Source: Bacteroidota bacterium
GTDB lineage: Bacteria; Bacteroidota; Bacteroidia; Bacteroidales; JAGONC01
DNA: 64,000 nucleotides
NCBI GenBank assembly: GCA_022711405.1
Contig: JAKLFC010000017.1
Coordinates: 1-64,000, forward strand
Direction: 5' to 3'
Position numbers and translations under genes: made by a program. The notes beneath the pieces were generated by a model, which was given only the letters and a program-made list of their open reading frames with translations, ran no database searches and was not told the DNA's origin. Every line of letters begins with the position of its first letter. The stretch's first letter is position 1. Of this stretch, positions 1 through 8,208 are shown piece after piece.

Positions 1-57
1 GGAATTTGGAGATTGGGATTTGTTTGGAATTTGGTTCCTGGAATTTGGAATATATGA
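1..57. repeat. Dispersed intergenic repeat, copy 1 (GGAATTTGG-rich, 7-bp periodic)
   Basis: The left edge is built of GGAATTT-like heptamers and ends a few bases before the stop codon of the first gene. About 45 bases are nearly identical to the reverse complement of 7695-7754. Both copies lie directly downstream of a stop codon and have the same orientation relative to that gene. Nothing here looks coding. The window edge may cut the element. Confidence 0.7.
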
Positions 58-61
58 GCAT

Positions 62-1984
62 CTAAGGTACCAGCCAGAGTTTACCCGTGAACGAATAGGA
101 TTCGGCCCTCAGCCGTACAAGATAAACCCCTGCCCGCAATCCGGTCAGGTTCAGGGTAAGCGTTGATGAACGAATGTCCGTTATCAGGAAAGGCACTTTC
201 ATCCCCAGCGCATTGAATAATTCAACCCGGTCAGGTGTGTTGCTTCTGTCGCCAAAGAAAATCCGGAATTCATCATGGGAGGGATTGGGTATGATGACAG
301 GCTCAACCCGGATGTAATCTGCTAAAAGGAGAGTGTCCGTATTGATCTCGTTGCCGCTGATCAGTCTGACATCATATGTCCCGTAGTTAGAATACATGAT
401 CCCCTCCGGATTTTGTACCATGGATGCCGAAGGATTTCCCCCTTCGAAGTACCACTGCCATTGTTCGGGTTTGCCGGAGGAGAGATCTTTAAAATCAATT
501 TTCCCTTTGACCGGTACGACGGTAGTATCCGCCTTGAACAATGCAACAACGACATTTTCATAATAGGTTCCCCCCAGCACAAGGGCACCTTCGTGGTCAG
601 GGTCCAGCCAGGGTTCCAGCTGATCACCCGTTTGGGATCCGTTGGATGTCCAGTGGTAGAAAAATTTTCCATAAAAGTCTGCACCTTCGGTATTGCCGCA
701 GGATGATTCCCCTCCTGTAAGTGTGCCAACGATAAGACCGTGCTCATTGAACAGTGGTGAACCGGACGAACCCGATTCCGTTACCCCATGGCCATCGGGT
801 GTTTCTGTCCAGGATACCATCCAGTGTGACTGAACCCCGTTGTTCGACCATTGCGAAGATACGGTGGATTGATCATAGGTGGATATTTTCTTGATATCGC
901 CCTGTGGATGATGAATGCATACACCCTCCGGCGATGGGACATTTTGCCGGTCCCACCCCAGGAAAAACGGATCATAGGCGGCCGGAACCAGATCGTTGAG
1001 GCAGACAAGATAAAAATCAGAACCGGTATTTCCTGTATTTCCGCCATGGGCTTTCAGTGTGGCTCCAACCATTGTTTTGTAAGCAGGTTCCGTCGAAGGA
1101 TTCGTGCAGTCGGGCGACTCATAATTGAAATAAAAGATCCATTGCATGAGGTCACTTGCACTGGCGTACTGGTCATTATAAAAGGCACAGTGGTCGGCAG
1201 TCAGCACGTAGGGTGTAAAATCCTGCCTGACATTATTTATAAGGGATCCGTTGCACCAGAAAAGGGAAGATCCCACCCTGCTCAGGATCCTGAGCACTCC
1301 TTTTTTCTCGTCCTGCCAGCTGTTCCCTTCATCACAGTTGATATTCACCTCGCAGTCGCCTGAATCGCCAAATCCCCGATCAGAAAAACCAGTGCTGGTA
1401 TTGACTCCCCTGTAGAAATAGCCCAGGCCGGTCAAATGGAGTCTCAGGGTCTCACGGGTTCCATAGGGTTCAAAATACTCGAAGGTGATGGACGATCCCC
1501 GCACAAATTCAGTGGCAAAAGCCTGATCCAGAGGATTGCTGGCAGATGTGAAGGCACCCAGGATGCCGGATGCCGGATGGTTGTAAATGTAGAGTTCTCC
1601 TCCATCCGGTATCTGAAAGACATCAAAATAGGGTGATAGTGCCAGCGCACCTTCTGCACTCAGTGTAAAATACCACACCCTTCCCTTTCCCTGAACGGAT
1701 ATCCAGTGACCGGAATGGTCGGGATCAAGATCCACTGGCAGCAAAACAGCAATACGATATGGAGTTATTCCTTCTCCCCTTTCCTGATCCTCGAGCCGGA
1801 TGGACGTCAGGTCGACCTTCCCGGCACGGATATCATCAGATGGCAGTGTCAATCCGTACCGGAGGGAAGGAAGTACACCGGGCTCCGATGGTTGCGGGAG
1901 CGCTGTTGTCACAGAAAATAAAAAGAATAGTACACACCCGTAGCGGAAATATCTCCAAAGGCTGCGGGGACATTTCATCATCAT
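62..1984 (-). CDS. Secreted trypsin-like serine peptidase with one PKD domain and a T9SS C-terminal sorting domain
   Basis: A 640-residue exported protein. A hydrophobic signal peptide covers about residues 12-30. The peptidase domain resembles the lysyl endopeptidase (S1-like) family. Visible triad candidates are His265 in LTADHC, Asp323 in TGSDF and Ser407 in GSSGSP. One PKD domain follows (about 480-560), and the last ~80 residues, beginning IIPNPSHDEF, form a type A T9SS sorting domain. The protein is therefore expected to cross the outer membrane by T9SS and be attached to or released from the surface. It lies 26 nt downstream of a larger paralogue on the same strand and is probably co-transcribed with it. 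Three Met codons stand in a row at the start, so the exact first residue is uncertain. Substrate preference cannot be read from the sequence. Confidence 0.87.
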   Translation of the reverse strand: MMMKCPRSLWRYFRYGCVLFFLFSVTTALPQPSEPGVLPSLRYGLTLPSDDIRAGKVDLTSIRLEDQERGEGITPYRIAVLLPVDLDPDHSGHWISVQGKGRVWYFTLSAEGALALSPYFDVFQIPDGGELYIYNHPASGILGAFTSASNPLDQAFATEFVRGSSITFEYFEPYGTRETLRLHLTGLGYFYRGVNTSTGFSDRGFGDSGDCEVNINCDEGNSWQDEKKGVLRILSRVGSSLFWCNGSLINNVRQDFTPYVLTADHCAFYNDQYASASDLMQWIFYFNYESPDCTNPSTEPAYKTMVGATLKAHGGNTGNTGSDFYLVCLNDLVPAAYDPFFLGWDRQNVPSPEGVCIHHPQGDIKKISTYDQSTVSSQWSNNGVQSHWMVSWTETPDGHGVTESGSSGSPLFNEHGLIVGTLTGGESSCGNTEGADFYGKFFYHWTSNGSQTGDQLEPWLDPDHEGALVLGGTYYENVVVALFKADTTVVPVKGKIDFKDLSSGKPEQWQWYFEGGNPSASMVQNPEGIMYSNYGTYDVRLISGNEINTDTLLLADYIRVEPVIIPNPSHDEFRIFFGDRSNTPDRVELFNALGMKVPFLITDIRSSTLTLNLTGLRAGVYLVRLRAESYSFTGKLWLVP

Positions 1985-2010
1985 GATCTTTAAACGCTGA
2001 TCGGATCAGC

Positions 2011-4971
2011 TTATTTCACCAGGGTGATCCGTTTGATAATGATATCTTCATCAGTCTGTACCCTGAGCAGGTAAACTCCCGGGGGATTTCCCGCCAGATC
2101 GACCTGCATCTGATGAAGGATGCCATTGTCGGTGGGCACTTCCAGAATACGCCGGCCAGTAGCATTGAAGAAGCTGATGTTGACAAGCTCCTTCAGGTTG
2201 CCTTTGAGGACAAGGGTAAAGGTTCCGGTGGTCGGATTGGGATAAAGTTCGATCCTGTCAGGTGTAAGCTGCAGGTCGTCCACCCCGACGTACCCCACTT
2301 CTACAAAATCACTTTTTAGTTCAGTATCCTGACCGTAGGTATTGGTCACCGTCAACGTGACATCGAAAATTCCGGTCTCGTTGTAGGTGATACTGCCCGG
2401 ATTTTTAAGAGACGAGGTTCCCGGTGTTCCTCCCTCGAATACCCACGACCAGGTAGTGGGATTGTTGAGCGTAAGGTCCGAAAAACTGATGCTTTGTCCC
2501 ACCGCAATGAAGGTTTCGTTCGCAGAAAAATCAGCCTCCGGTACGTCTCCCACATGAATGTATTTGGACTTCAGCAGGCTTTCGGATCCAAATGCGTTGG
2601 TTGCGGTCAGTTTTACGTTAAAATCACCCACCTCACTGTAAACGATCTCGCCGGGATTTTGCAGGTCTGAAGTGGCAGGGGTACCCCCCTCAAATTCCCA
2701 GGACCACGACGTAGGATTCCCAGACGTCATGTCGTTGAATGTAGTGGATGTTCCTGCCTGGATATAACGGTTGGGAGAATTAAAATTCGGTATCGGTGCT
2801 GACATCACCTTAATATAACCCACCATGGTGGTATCATCGGTAGCTATATCGCTGGTCACGGTAAGTGAGACATTGTATTCGCCCGCTTCATTATATACGA
2901 TATTCTGCGGATTTTGCTCCGTTGAAGTAGAGGGATCCCCGCCCTGAAAATCCCAGACCCAGGAAACGGGATCTCCTGTTGACAGGTCCGTAAAATCAAC
3001 CGAACCGCCGACAGGTATTGTTGTTTCGTTGGCTGCGAAATTGGCATCAGGCGGGCCAAGGACCGTAATGTACCCTTCCTTTAACTCTGTGTCGGTGCCA
3101 AAATCATTGACTACCATCAGCTGTACCTTAAAAACGCCGGCAGTATTATAATAGATGGGGCCGGGGTTCTTAACCACAGAAGCGCTGGGAGTGCCTCCTT
3201 CAAAGATCCAGTTCCATGAGGTGGGGGTATTTGCCGATGCATCAAAGAAATAGGTAGGATTTCCGGCAATGATGACCGTCTCCTGCGCATAGAAATCAGC
3301 TGTAGGGGGATCCCCGATCACAATGTAGCCCGTCTTGGTCTCTGTATCGGAACCCCAGGGATTGGATGCCGTAAGTTTTACGGTGTAGGATCCGTAGTTG
3401 TTGTACACAATATCCTGGGGATCCTGTTCCGTTGAGCTCGAAGGTTCTGCTCCGGTAAATGTCCACGACCATTCCGTTGGACTTGCCATGGAGAGATCGG
3501 TGAAATCGATGGGGGTGCCTGGCGGGACCGTTGGATCGCTTGCTGTAAAATCAGTGATCGGTGGAACGCCCGCTGTTCCGGGTAAATATTCCTCCCCGGT
3601 GTTGGCCGGATCCAGCCAGTATTTCAGCTGCTGGTTCTGTGCGCTGCCCATCTTGTCCCACGACCAGTAAACTTTTCCGTAAAAGGATGAATAACCTCCA
3701 GGGTTGTCACAGTCAAGCGAGGTGTATGATCCGGTGAGGTCTCCCACGATCCGGTGCTCGCTGTCGAACAGGGCAGAGCCTGAAGATCCTCCTTCCACTA
3801 CCGAGGTGCCATTCTGGGTTTGTGCCCATCTGACGACCCAGTGCGACAAAACGCCGTTATCGTTCCATTCACCATTCTGGAGAGTTGTGTTATAGGTTGA
3901 TATCTTTTTGATGTCGCCGGCAGGATGATGTATGCTGACTCCGCTCTGGCTCGGTGTATTCGTGCGGTTCCATCCATTCCAGTAGGGTTCATGCGATTGC
4001 GGGGGATCCTGATTCAACAGGTACAGGGCAAAATCGGAACCGGTGTACCTATCGCCTTCTGCTTTAAGTGCGCAACCGTTGACCGTGAAATTGGTTGGCC
4101 CATTTGTTCCTGAGCATGAGGATGCTTCGTATTTAAAATAAAATATCCACTGGTTGAACATCGAAGAGGTACAACCTTCGCCGCAGTGGTGTGCTGAAAG
4201 TACGTAGGGGATAAGATTCCATCCGGTATTATTGATCAGTGAGCCCGAGCACCAGCCAACATAGCTGTCGGGCAATATCATGTACTGGCGGACCACTCCT
4301 CTTTTTTCCTGCTGCCAGTCATCCCCTTCCGGGCAGCTGACATTGATCATGCACCATTCCGACTGGTCCCTTCCGCTTCCCGGAACCATCTCAAAGGAAA
4401 CTCCCCTGGCGATGTAGGCCATATCGGAAATGCTTATGATAGGTTGCAGGGTGACTGATGCCGGCTGGAAGTATTCCAAAGTCACGCTTTCACCCTGGAT
4501 GATCTCCATCGAGAAAAGTCCCGAGGGATCATTGTTGAAATCGGTAAAGGCGCCAATGACCTGCGTTTTCGCTTCGTTATAGGCATACAGCTCACCGCCC
4601 TCGGGTAAATAGAACTGATCGAAGTAAAGGCTTACCGCCAGCGCACCTGCTGATTGTAACTTCAGGCGCCACACACTGCCGCCATCCGTCAGATCCTCCC
4701 ATAAACCGGCATGATCACAGGTTACCCCGACAGGAAGGGTCTTCCCAATGCGGTAAGGGCCCGGACCATCTTTCAGGTTATCGTCGAGGGTTGCTATCAC
4801 TTCCGGGGCAAGGGACTGCAGGGTGAGTACCGGAACCTCGGATGAAAGCCCTTCGAGTGAAAAGCTGGGAGGCACTCCCTCACGGCTGATCTGAGCCTGG
4901 CTGAGTGTGATGAGAAAAAGTGAACCGAAAGCGATCAATAGTTTTAATGTGTTGTAAATCTGCTTATTCAT
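2011..4971 (-). CDS. Secreted trypsin-like serine peptidase with five PKD domains and a T9SS sorting domain
   Basis: A 986-residue paralogue of the following gene. It has an N-terminal signal peptide (cleavage likely near SQA-QIS, about residue 27). The S1-like peptidase domain has His262 in SAHHC, Asp313 in TGSDF and Ser397 in GSSGSA. From about residue 470 come five PKD repeats of ~82 residues, each with a core like FTDLSxxxPxxWxWxFxGGxP and ending in a YIxV strand. The C-terminus (IELYPNPTTGTF onward) is a T9SS type A sorting domain. PKD repeats usually act as spacers or bind polysaccharide or protein, so this form would hold its catalytic domain further from the anchor than the one-PKD paralogue. 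It is the first gene of a two-gene minus-strand unit. No TAnnTTTG box was seen upstream. Confidence 0.88.
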   Translation of the reverse strand: MNKQIYNTLKLLIAFGSLFLITLSQAQISREGVPPSFSLEGLSSEVPVLTLQSLAPEVIATLDDNLKDGPGPYRIGKTLPVGVTCDHAGLWEDLTDGGSVWRLKLQSAGALAVSLYFDQFYLPEGGELYAYNEAKTQVIGAFTDFNNDPSGLFSMEIIQGESVTLEYFQPASVTLQPIISISDMAYIARGVSFEMVPGSGRDQSEWCMINVSCPEGDDWQQEKRGVVRQYMILPDSYVGWCSGSLINNTGWNLIPYVLSAHHCGEGCTSSMFNQWIFYFKYEASSCSGTNGPTNFTVNGCALKAEGDRYTGSDFALYLLNQDPPQSHEPYWNGWNRTNTPSQSGVSIHHPAGDIKKISTYNTTLQNGEWNDNGVLSHWVVRWAQTQNGTSVVEGGSSGSALFDSEHRIVGDLTGSYTSLDCDNPGGYSSFYGKVYWSWDKMGSAQNQQLKYWLDPANTGEEYLPGTAGVPPITDFTASDPTVPPGTPIDFTDLSMASPTEWSWTFTGAEPSSSTEQDPQDIVYNNYGSYTVKLTASNPWGSDTETKTGYIVIGDPPTADFYAQETVIIAGNPTYFFDASANTPTSWNWIFEGGTPSASVVKNPGPIYYNTAGVFKVQLMVVNDFGTDTELKEGYITVLGPPDANFAANETTIPVGGSVDFTDLSTGDPVSWVWDFQGGDPSTSTEQNPQNIVYNEAGEYNVSLTVTSDIATDDTTMVGYIKVMSAPIPNFNSPNRYIQAGTSTTFNDMTSGNPTSWSWEFEGGTPATSDLQNPGEIVYSEVGDFNVKLTATNAFGSESLLKSKYIHVGDVPEADFSANETFIAVGQSISFSDLTLNNPTTWSWVFEGGTPGTSSLKNPGSITYNETGIFDVTLTVTNTYGQDTELKSDFVEVGYVGVDDLQLTPDRIELYPNPTTGTFTLVLKGNLKELVNISFFNATGRRILEVPTDNGILHQMQVDLAGNPPGVYLLRVQTDEDIIIKRITLVK

Positions 4972-5061
4972 TTTATGATATTTATCTATTTTCCGTTGTT
5001 AAAAAGGCTATAAAAGTACATTTTTTTATGATTGGTTTGAGAACCATGGATGGTATTAACC

Positions 5062-5102
5062 AAAAAAGCTGTCAGACATCCTTAAAATGTTTGACAGCTT
5101 TT
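5062..5102 (-). terminator. Rho-independent terminator downstream of the MFS gene
   Basis: A 13-bp stem (arms 5067-5079 and 5087-5099, core AGCTGTCAGACAT, one G-T pair) has a 7-nt loop. Read on the minus strand it is followed by six T. It lies about 30-70 nt beyond the stop of the MFS gene and before the peptidase gene. A short T run on the other side might let it work in both directions, but no plus-strand gene needs it. Confidence 0.8.
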
Positions 5103-5130
5103 CATTTTCAAAACCTTGTCTTCGCTTGAA

Positions 5131-6546
5131 CTATTTTTGCTTGTTGGGATCTTCCAGCCCGTAATGCTTGATCCTTTCCTCACGGCGCAGCAAAAATCCC
5201 AGGAGGATCGCAAGAACACCCAATCCGGCGAAAACGAGCATGGGCACAGTGTAATCGTAGGTAGCCGGTTCTCCAGCCTTGATTTTCTCGGCGACGCCGG
5301 GATTCACCGCTTCAAGGAGATAGCCGATCAGCCAGGGGATCAGCAGCAATCCGATGTTCTGGATCCAGAACACCAGGGCATACGCTGAACCCAGGTATTT
5401 CTCTTCCACAATCTTAGGTACGGATGGCCACATGGAAGCAGGTACCAGGGAAAATGCGATCCCGAGAACGATGATGGCAACTATGGCAATGAACATGTTC
5501 AGCGGCACGATGGCAAAGGTCAGGTGGGCAAGGGTGAGCAGTGCCGCTCCAAAGATCATCATGGTCGCTCCTTTTCCCTTTCTGTCGAGGTATGTACCGA
5601 TCAATGGAGTCAGAACGATCGTCCCGACAGGTAGCAATCCGGAGATCCACCCACCGGTCTCGGCCGAGACACCCAGCTTGTTCTGCATCATGTTCACCGC
5701 ATATTTAAGAAAGGGGAAGACGCCTGAATAGAAAAGCACACAGAGCAGGGCTATGAGGAGGAATCCCTTATTGGTGATGATCTTCCGCAGGTCTCTTACA
5801 TGGAATTCCTCCGTGGGATCTGCAACCGGGCCGGTCTGTCCGGTCTGCTTATCAAGACGAGAATCCATGAAGGTATAGGTCAGGAAGGTCAGAAAACCAA
5901 TGGTCACCAGCGCAATCCCCACATAGACCGGATTAAGGACATTACCCTGGGGGACGCCGTTGACCATCTGGATGCCGGCCATTTTGGCCGAGAAAAAGAA
6001 TGCAACGGATGCACCCAGCCTGGCAGTAGCCAGCTGCATACCCATGGCAAAGGCCAGTTCCCTTCCCTTAAACCATTTCACGACCGTTCTTGAGGTAGTG
6101 ATCCCCGCCATTTCGACACCGATGCCGAAAATACCATAACCCAGGGCAGCCAGCTTGGCAGTGGCTGGCATGACGGTCCAGAACGAATTAAAAAAATCGA
6201 ATCCAAAACCACCATTCCGGAAATAGGGCGTCAGGGCATAGAACTTGATCAGCCCGCCTCCCAGCATGACCAGGGTGGCCAGCAAACCCGTGAAACGTAT
6301 CCCCATTTTATCCAGAATGATCCCTGATATGATCAGAAAGCCCAACACGTTCAACAGGTATTCCGAGCCGGAAAATAGACCGTAGTTCCGTGGTGACCAT
6401 CCTAGATCGACCTCGAGCAGCGACTGCAGGGGTGCAATCATATCCACAAAATAATAGGCCGCCAGCATGGTGATGGACACAAGCGCCAGCGCTGACCATC
6501 GGGCAGCCTTCGATTCGCTTAGCAATTGCTTTACTTTTTCAGTCAT
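5131..6546 (-). CDS. MFS transporter (major facilitator superfamily)
   Basis: An integral inner-membrane transporter of 471 residues with about 12 hydrophobic segments in the usual 6+6 layout and a charged central loop (about residues 195-225). WFKGRELAFAMG around residue 160 is the typical MFS loop motif, and a second RKGKG loop follows TM8. The reading frame extends to 6597, but a TACGTTTG box on the minus strand (6585-6592) lies inside that extension, so Met at 6546 is the likely start. It stands alone, with a terminator behind it and hldD diverging. The substrate is unknown; sequence style is nearest to anion or organic-acid MFS permeases, which is only an impression. Confidence 0.85.
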   Translation of the reverse strand: MTEKVKQLLSESKAARWSALALVSITMLAAYYFVDMIAPLQSLLEVDLGWSPRNYGLFSGSEYLLNVLGFLIISGIILDKMGIRFTGLLATLVMLGGGLIKFYALTPYFRNGGFGFDFFNSFWTVMPATAKLAALGYGIFGIGVEMAGITTSRTVVKWFKGRELAFAMGMQLATARLGASVAFFFSAKMAGIQMVNGVPQGNVLNPVYVGIALVTIGFLTFLTYTFMDSRLDKQTGQTGPVADPTEEFHVRDLRKIITNKGFLLIALLCVLFYSGVFPFLKYAVNMMQNKLGVSAETGGWISGLLPVGTIVLTPLIGTYLDRKGKGATMMIFGAALLTLAHLTFAIVPLNMFIAIVAIIVLGIAFSLVPASMWPSVPKIVEEKYLGSAYALVFWIQNIGLLLIPWLIGYLLEAVNPGVAEKIKAGEPATYDYTVPMLVFAGLGVLAILLGFLLRREERIKHYGLEDPNKQK

Positions 6547-6584
6547 GGAATTGGTTATTAAATGATCGTAACAAATTGAACGTG

Positions 6585-6592
6585 CAAACGTA
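6585..6592 (-). promoter_or_regulatory. Predicted -7 promoter box (TACGTTTG) for the MFS gene
   Basis: It matches the Bacteroidota -7 consensus TAnnTTTG on the minus strand, 39 nt before Met 6546. No clear -33 TTTG was seen at the expected spacing. It decides the start choice for the transporter. Confidence 0.45.
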
Positions 6593-6669
6593 ATCAATTT
6601 ATTTCACGTAGGCGACCTGCTATGATGTAAGAATAAAGATCAGGATATATGAATTTCAGGTTTTCTTCG

Positions 6670-6700
6670 TTTGATCCATGACTATTGTTCATTATCTTTA
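6670..6700 (+). promoter_or_regulatory. Predicted promoter for hldD (TTTG-N19-TATCTTTA)
   Basis: The -33 TTTG is at 6670-6673 and a one-mismatch -7 box TATCTTTA at 6693-6700, with 19-nt spacing as expected for the Bacteroidota primary sigma factor. It lies 28 nt before the hldD ATG. Confidence 0.5.
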
Positions 6701-6728
6701 CATAAACTAATCACACAAGGCTTTACCT

Positions 6729-7694
6729 ATGATCGTCGTAACAGGTGCAGCAGGCTTTATCGGCAGTTGCATGGTCAACAAGCTGAATAATAAAGGACAC
6801 AAAGAGCTGATCATCGTGGATGATTTCTCCAGGTCCCTTAAAAACAAGAACATCAATAACAAAACATACCTGTCTCAGGTCCATAGGGATCAATTTTTCG
6901 AATGGTTCACCGCACATCATGCGGATATCCAGTTCATCATCCATCTGGGCGCCCGGACCGACACTACAGAGCTCGACAGAAGGATCTTTCAGGTATTGAA
7001 TCTGGATTATTCCAAATCCGTATGGAATCTTTGCAGCCGGTTCCAGATACCCCTGATCTATGCTTCCTCGGCTGCTACGTATGGCCTGGGTGAGCTGGGG
7101 TATGACGATGATCATGAGCTGGTCGGCAGGCTGAAGCCGCTCAATCCATACGGAGAATCAAAGAACGAATTTGACAGGTGGGTCCTCCTTCAGAAAGCTA
7201 CGCCCCCCTTCTGGGCTGGCCTGAAGTTTTTCAATGTCTACGGACCGAACGAATATCACAAGGGACGGATGGCATCCGTCATTTTCCATTCCTTTAACCA
7301 GATAGCTGCTACCGGCCAGACCCGACTGTTCAGGTCGAATCATCCTGATTATGAGGATGGCATGCAGCTCAGGGACTTCATCTATGTGAAGGATGTCATC
7401 AATGTGATCCATTTTATGATGAACCGGAGACCTGCCAGTGGGATATACAATCTTGGGACAGGGAAGGCAAGAACATTTACCGACCTGGCGCGGGCTGTTT
7501 TCAACGCCATGAACAAAGATGAGAAGATAGAACTTATTCCCATGCCGGAAGACATCGGGTCACGTTACCAGAATTTCACGGAGGCTAAAATGGATAAACT
7601 CCGCCATGCCGGCTATGACGCCGGATTTTATTCGCTGGAAGAAGGGATCGACGAATATGTGAAGGGTTACCTGACCGAAAACAGGTACTTTTGA
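6729..7694 (+). CDS. hldD: ADP-L-glycero-D-manno-heptose-6-epimerase
   Basis: Catalyses the last step of ADP-heptose synthesis, converting ADP-D-glycero- to ADP-L-glycero-D-manno-heptose for the LPS inner core, in the cytoplasm. At 321 residues it has the usual length. It is a short-chain dehydrogenase/epimerase: the Rossmann motif TGAAGFIG is at residues 5-12, and the catalytic Tyr141 and Lys145 sit in YGESK. The family sequences LKFFNVYGPNEYHKGRMASV and RDFIYVKDV are clear. A promoter lies directly upstream and a heptamer repeat tract begins at the stop codon, so it is probably monocistronic. The partner kinase hldA is at 16.6 kb. gmhA and gmhB are not in the window. Confidence 0.93.
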   Translation: MIVVTGAAGFIGSCMVNKLNNKGHKELIIVDDFSRSLKNKNINNKTYLSQVHRDQFFEWFTAHHADIQFIIHLGARTDTTELDRRIFQVLNLDYSKSVWNLCSRFQIPLIYASSAATYGLGELGYDDDHELVGRLKPLNPYGESKNEFDRWVLLQKATPPFWAGLKFFNVYGPNEYHKGRMASVIFHSFNQIAATGQTRLFRSNHPDYEDGMQLRDFIYVKDVINVIHFMMNRRPASGIYNLGTGKARTFTDLARAVFNAMNKDEKIELIPMPEDIGSRYQNFTEAKMDKLRHAGYDAGFYSLEEGIDEYVKGYLTENRYF

Positions 7695-7754
7695 AAATTC
7701 CAAATTCCATGATCCAAATTCCAAATAAATCCCAATATCCAAAATCCAATTCCG
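7695..7754. repeat. Dispersed intergenic repeat, copy 2 (7-bp periodic)
   Basis: It begins at the base after the hldD stop codon. Read on the minus strand it aligns with 1-57 over about 45 bases with only a few differences, sharing TTTGGAATTTGG followed by TGGAATTTGGAAT. It divides into heptamers and joins directly to the next heptamer tract. Confidence 0.75.
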
Positions 7755-7845
7755 CTTCCCGCTTCCCGCCGACCGCCGACCGCCGACCGCCAACCGTCAA
7801 CCGTCAACTGTCAACCATTTCCTGCTTCCCGCCTCCCGCCTCCTG
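7755..7845. repeat. Degenerate tandem heptamer array overlapping the 3' end of the MerR gene
   Basis: Thirteen consecutive 7-bp units are in phase: two CTTCCCG, three CCGACCG, CCAACCG, TCAACCG, TCAACTG, TCAACCA, TTTCCTG, CTTCCCG, CCTCCCG and CCTCCTG. From 7804 the array is also coding sequence: it supplies the last ~15 residues of the minus-strand MerR protein. A period kept through drifting sequence suggests stepwise expansion and then decay. Confidence 0.8.
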
Positions 7846-8193
7846 TTTTCCCTCCCCCGCCAGTATCCTGTCAATCTCCACCAGAAACTCCCGTATCCTC
7901 GAAAGAGATTGCGATACCTGTGCCCGCCGGGATACATCGTCGAAGTTCTGGCTGAGCTGCCGGCGTGCACCTTCCAGGGTAAATCCGCGTTCTTTTACAA
8001 GATGATAAATGAGGTAAATATGTTCCACATCCTCCTGAGTGAACAACCGGTTCCCCTTTTTATTCTTTGTGGGCTGGAGAATATCGAATTCCTTTTCCCA
8101 GAAACGGATCAATGAGGTATTCACATCAAACATCTCTGCCACCTCGCTGATGGAGTAATAAATCTTTTTGATCCGGTGGGGTTTGTAAGGCAT
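7804..8193 (-). CDS. MerR-family transcriptional regulator (small)
   Basis: A 129-residue DNA-binding protein with a winged HTH of MerR type at about residues 12-80 (YSISEVAEMFDVNTSLIRFWEKEF, wing KGNRLFTQEDV) and a short coiled coil, but no effector domain and no conserved metal-binding Cys. Small MerR proteins of this kind sit beside an M23 peptidase and alaS in many Bacteroidota; the same order is seen here. It starts 15 nt after the M23 gene stop and is probably co-transcribed. Its C-terminal tail (GEGKQEAGGGKQEMVDS) is encoded by the heptamer array 7755-7845 and is probably not part of the conserved fold. The regulatory target is unknown. Confidence 0.85.
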   Translation of the reverse strand: MPYKPHRIKKIYYSISEVAEMFDVNTSLIRFWEKEFDILQPTKNKKGNRLFTQEDVEHIYLIYHLVKERGFTLEGARRQLSQNFDDVSRRAQVSQSLSRIREFLVEIDRILAGEGKQEAGGGKQEMVDS

Positions 8194-8208
8194 GGAATAA
8201 CAACGGGC

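Noticed and set aside
6547..6597. 17-residue N-terminal extension of the MFS transporter at 5131
   Set aside because: A promoter -7 box lies inside it, so the upstream start would not be transcribed from that promoter.
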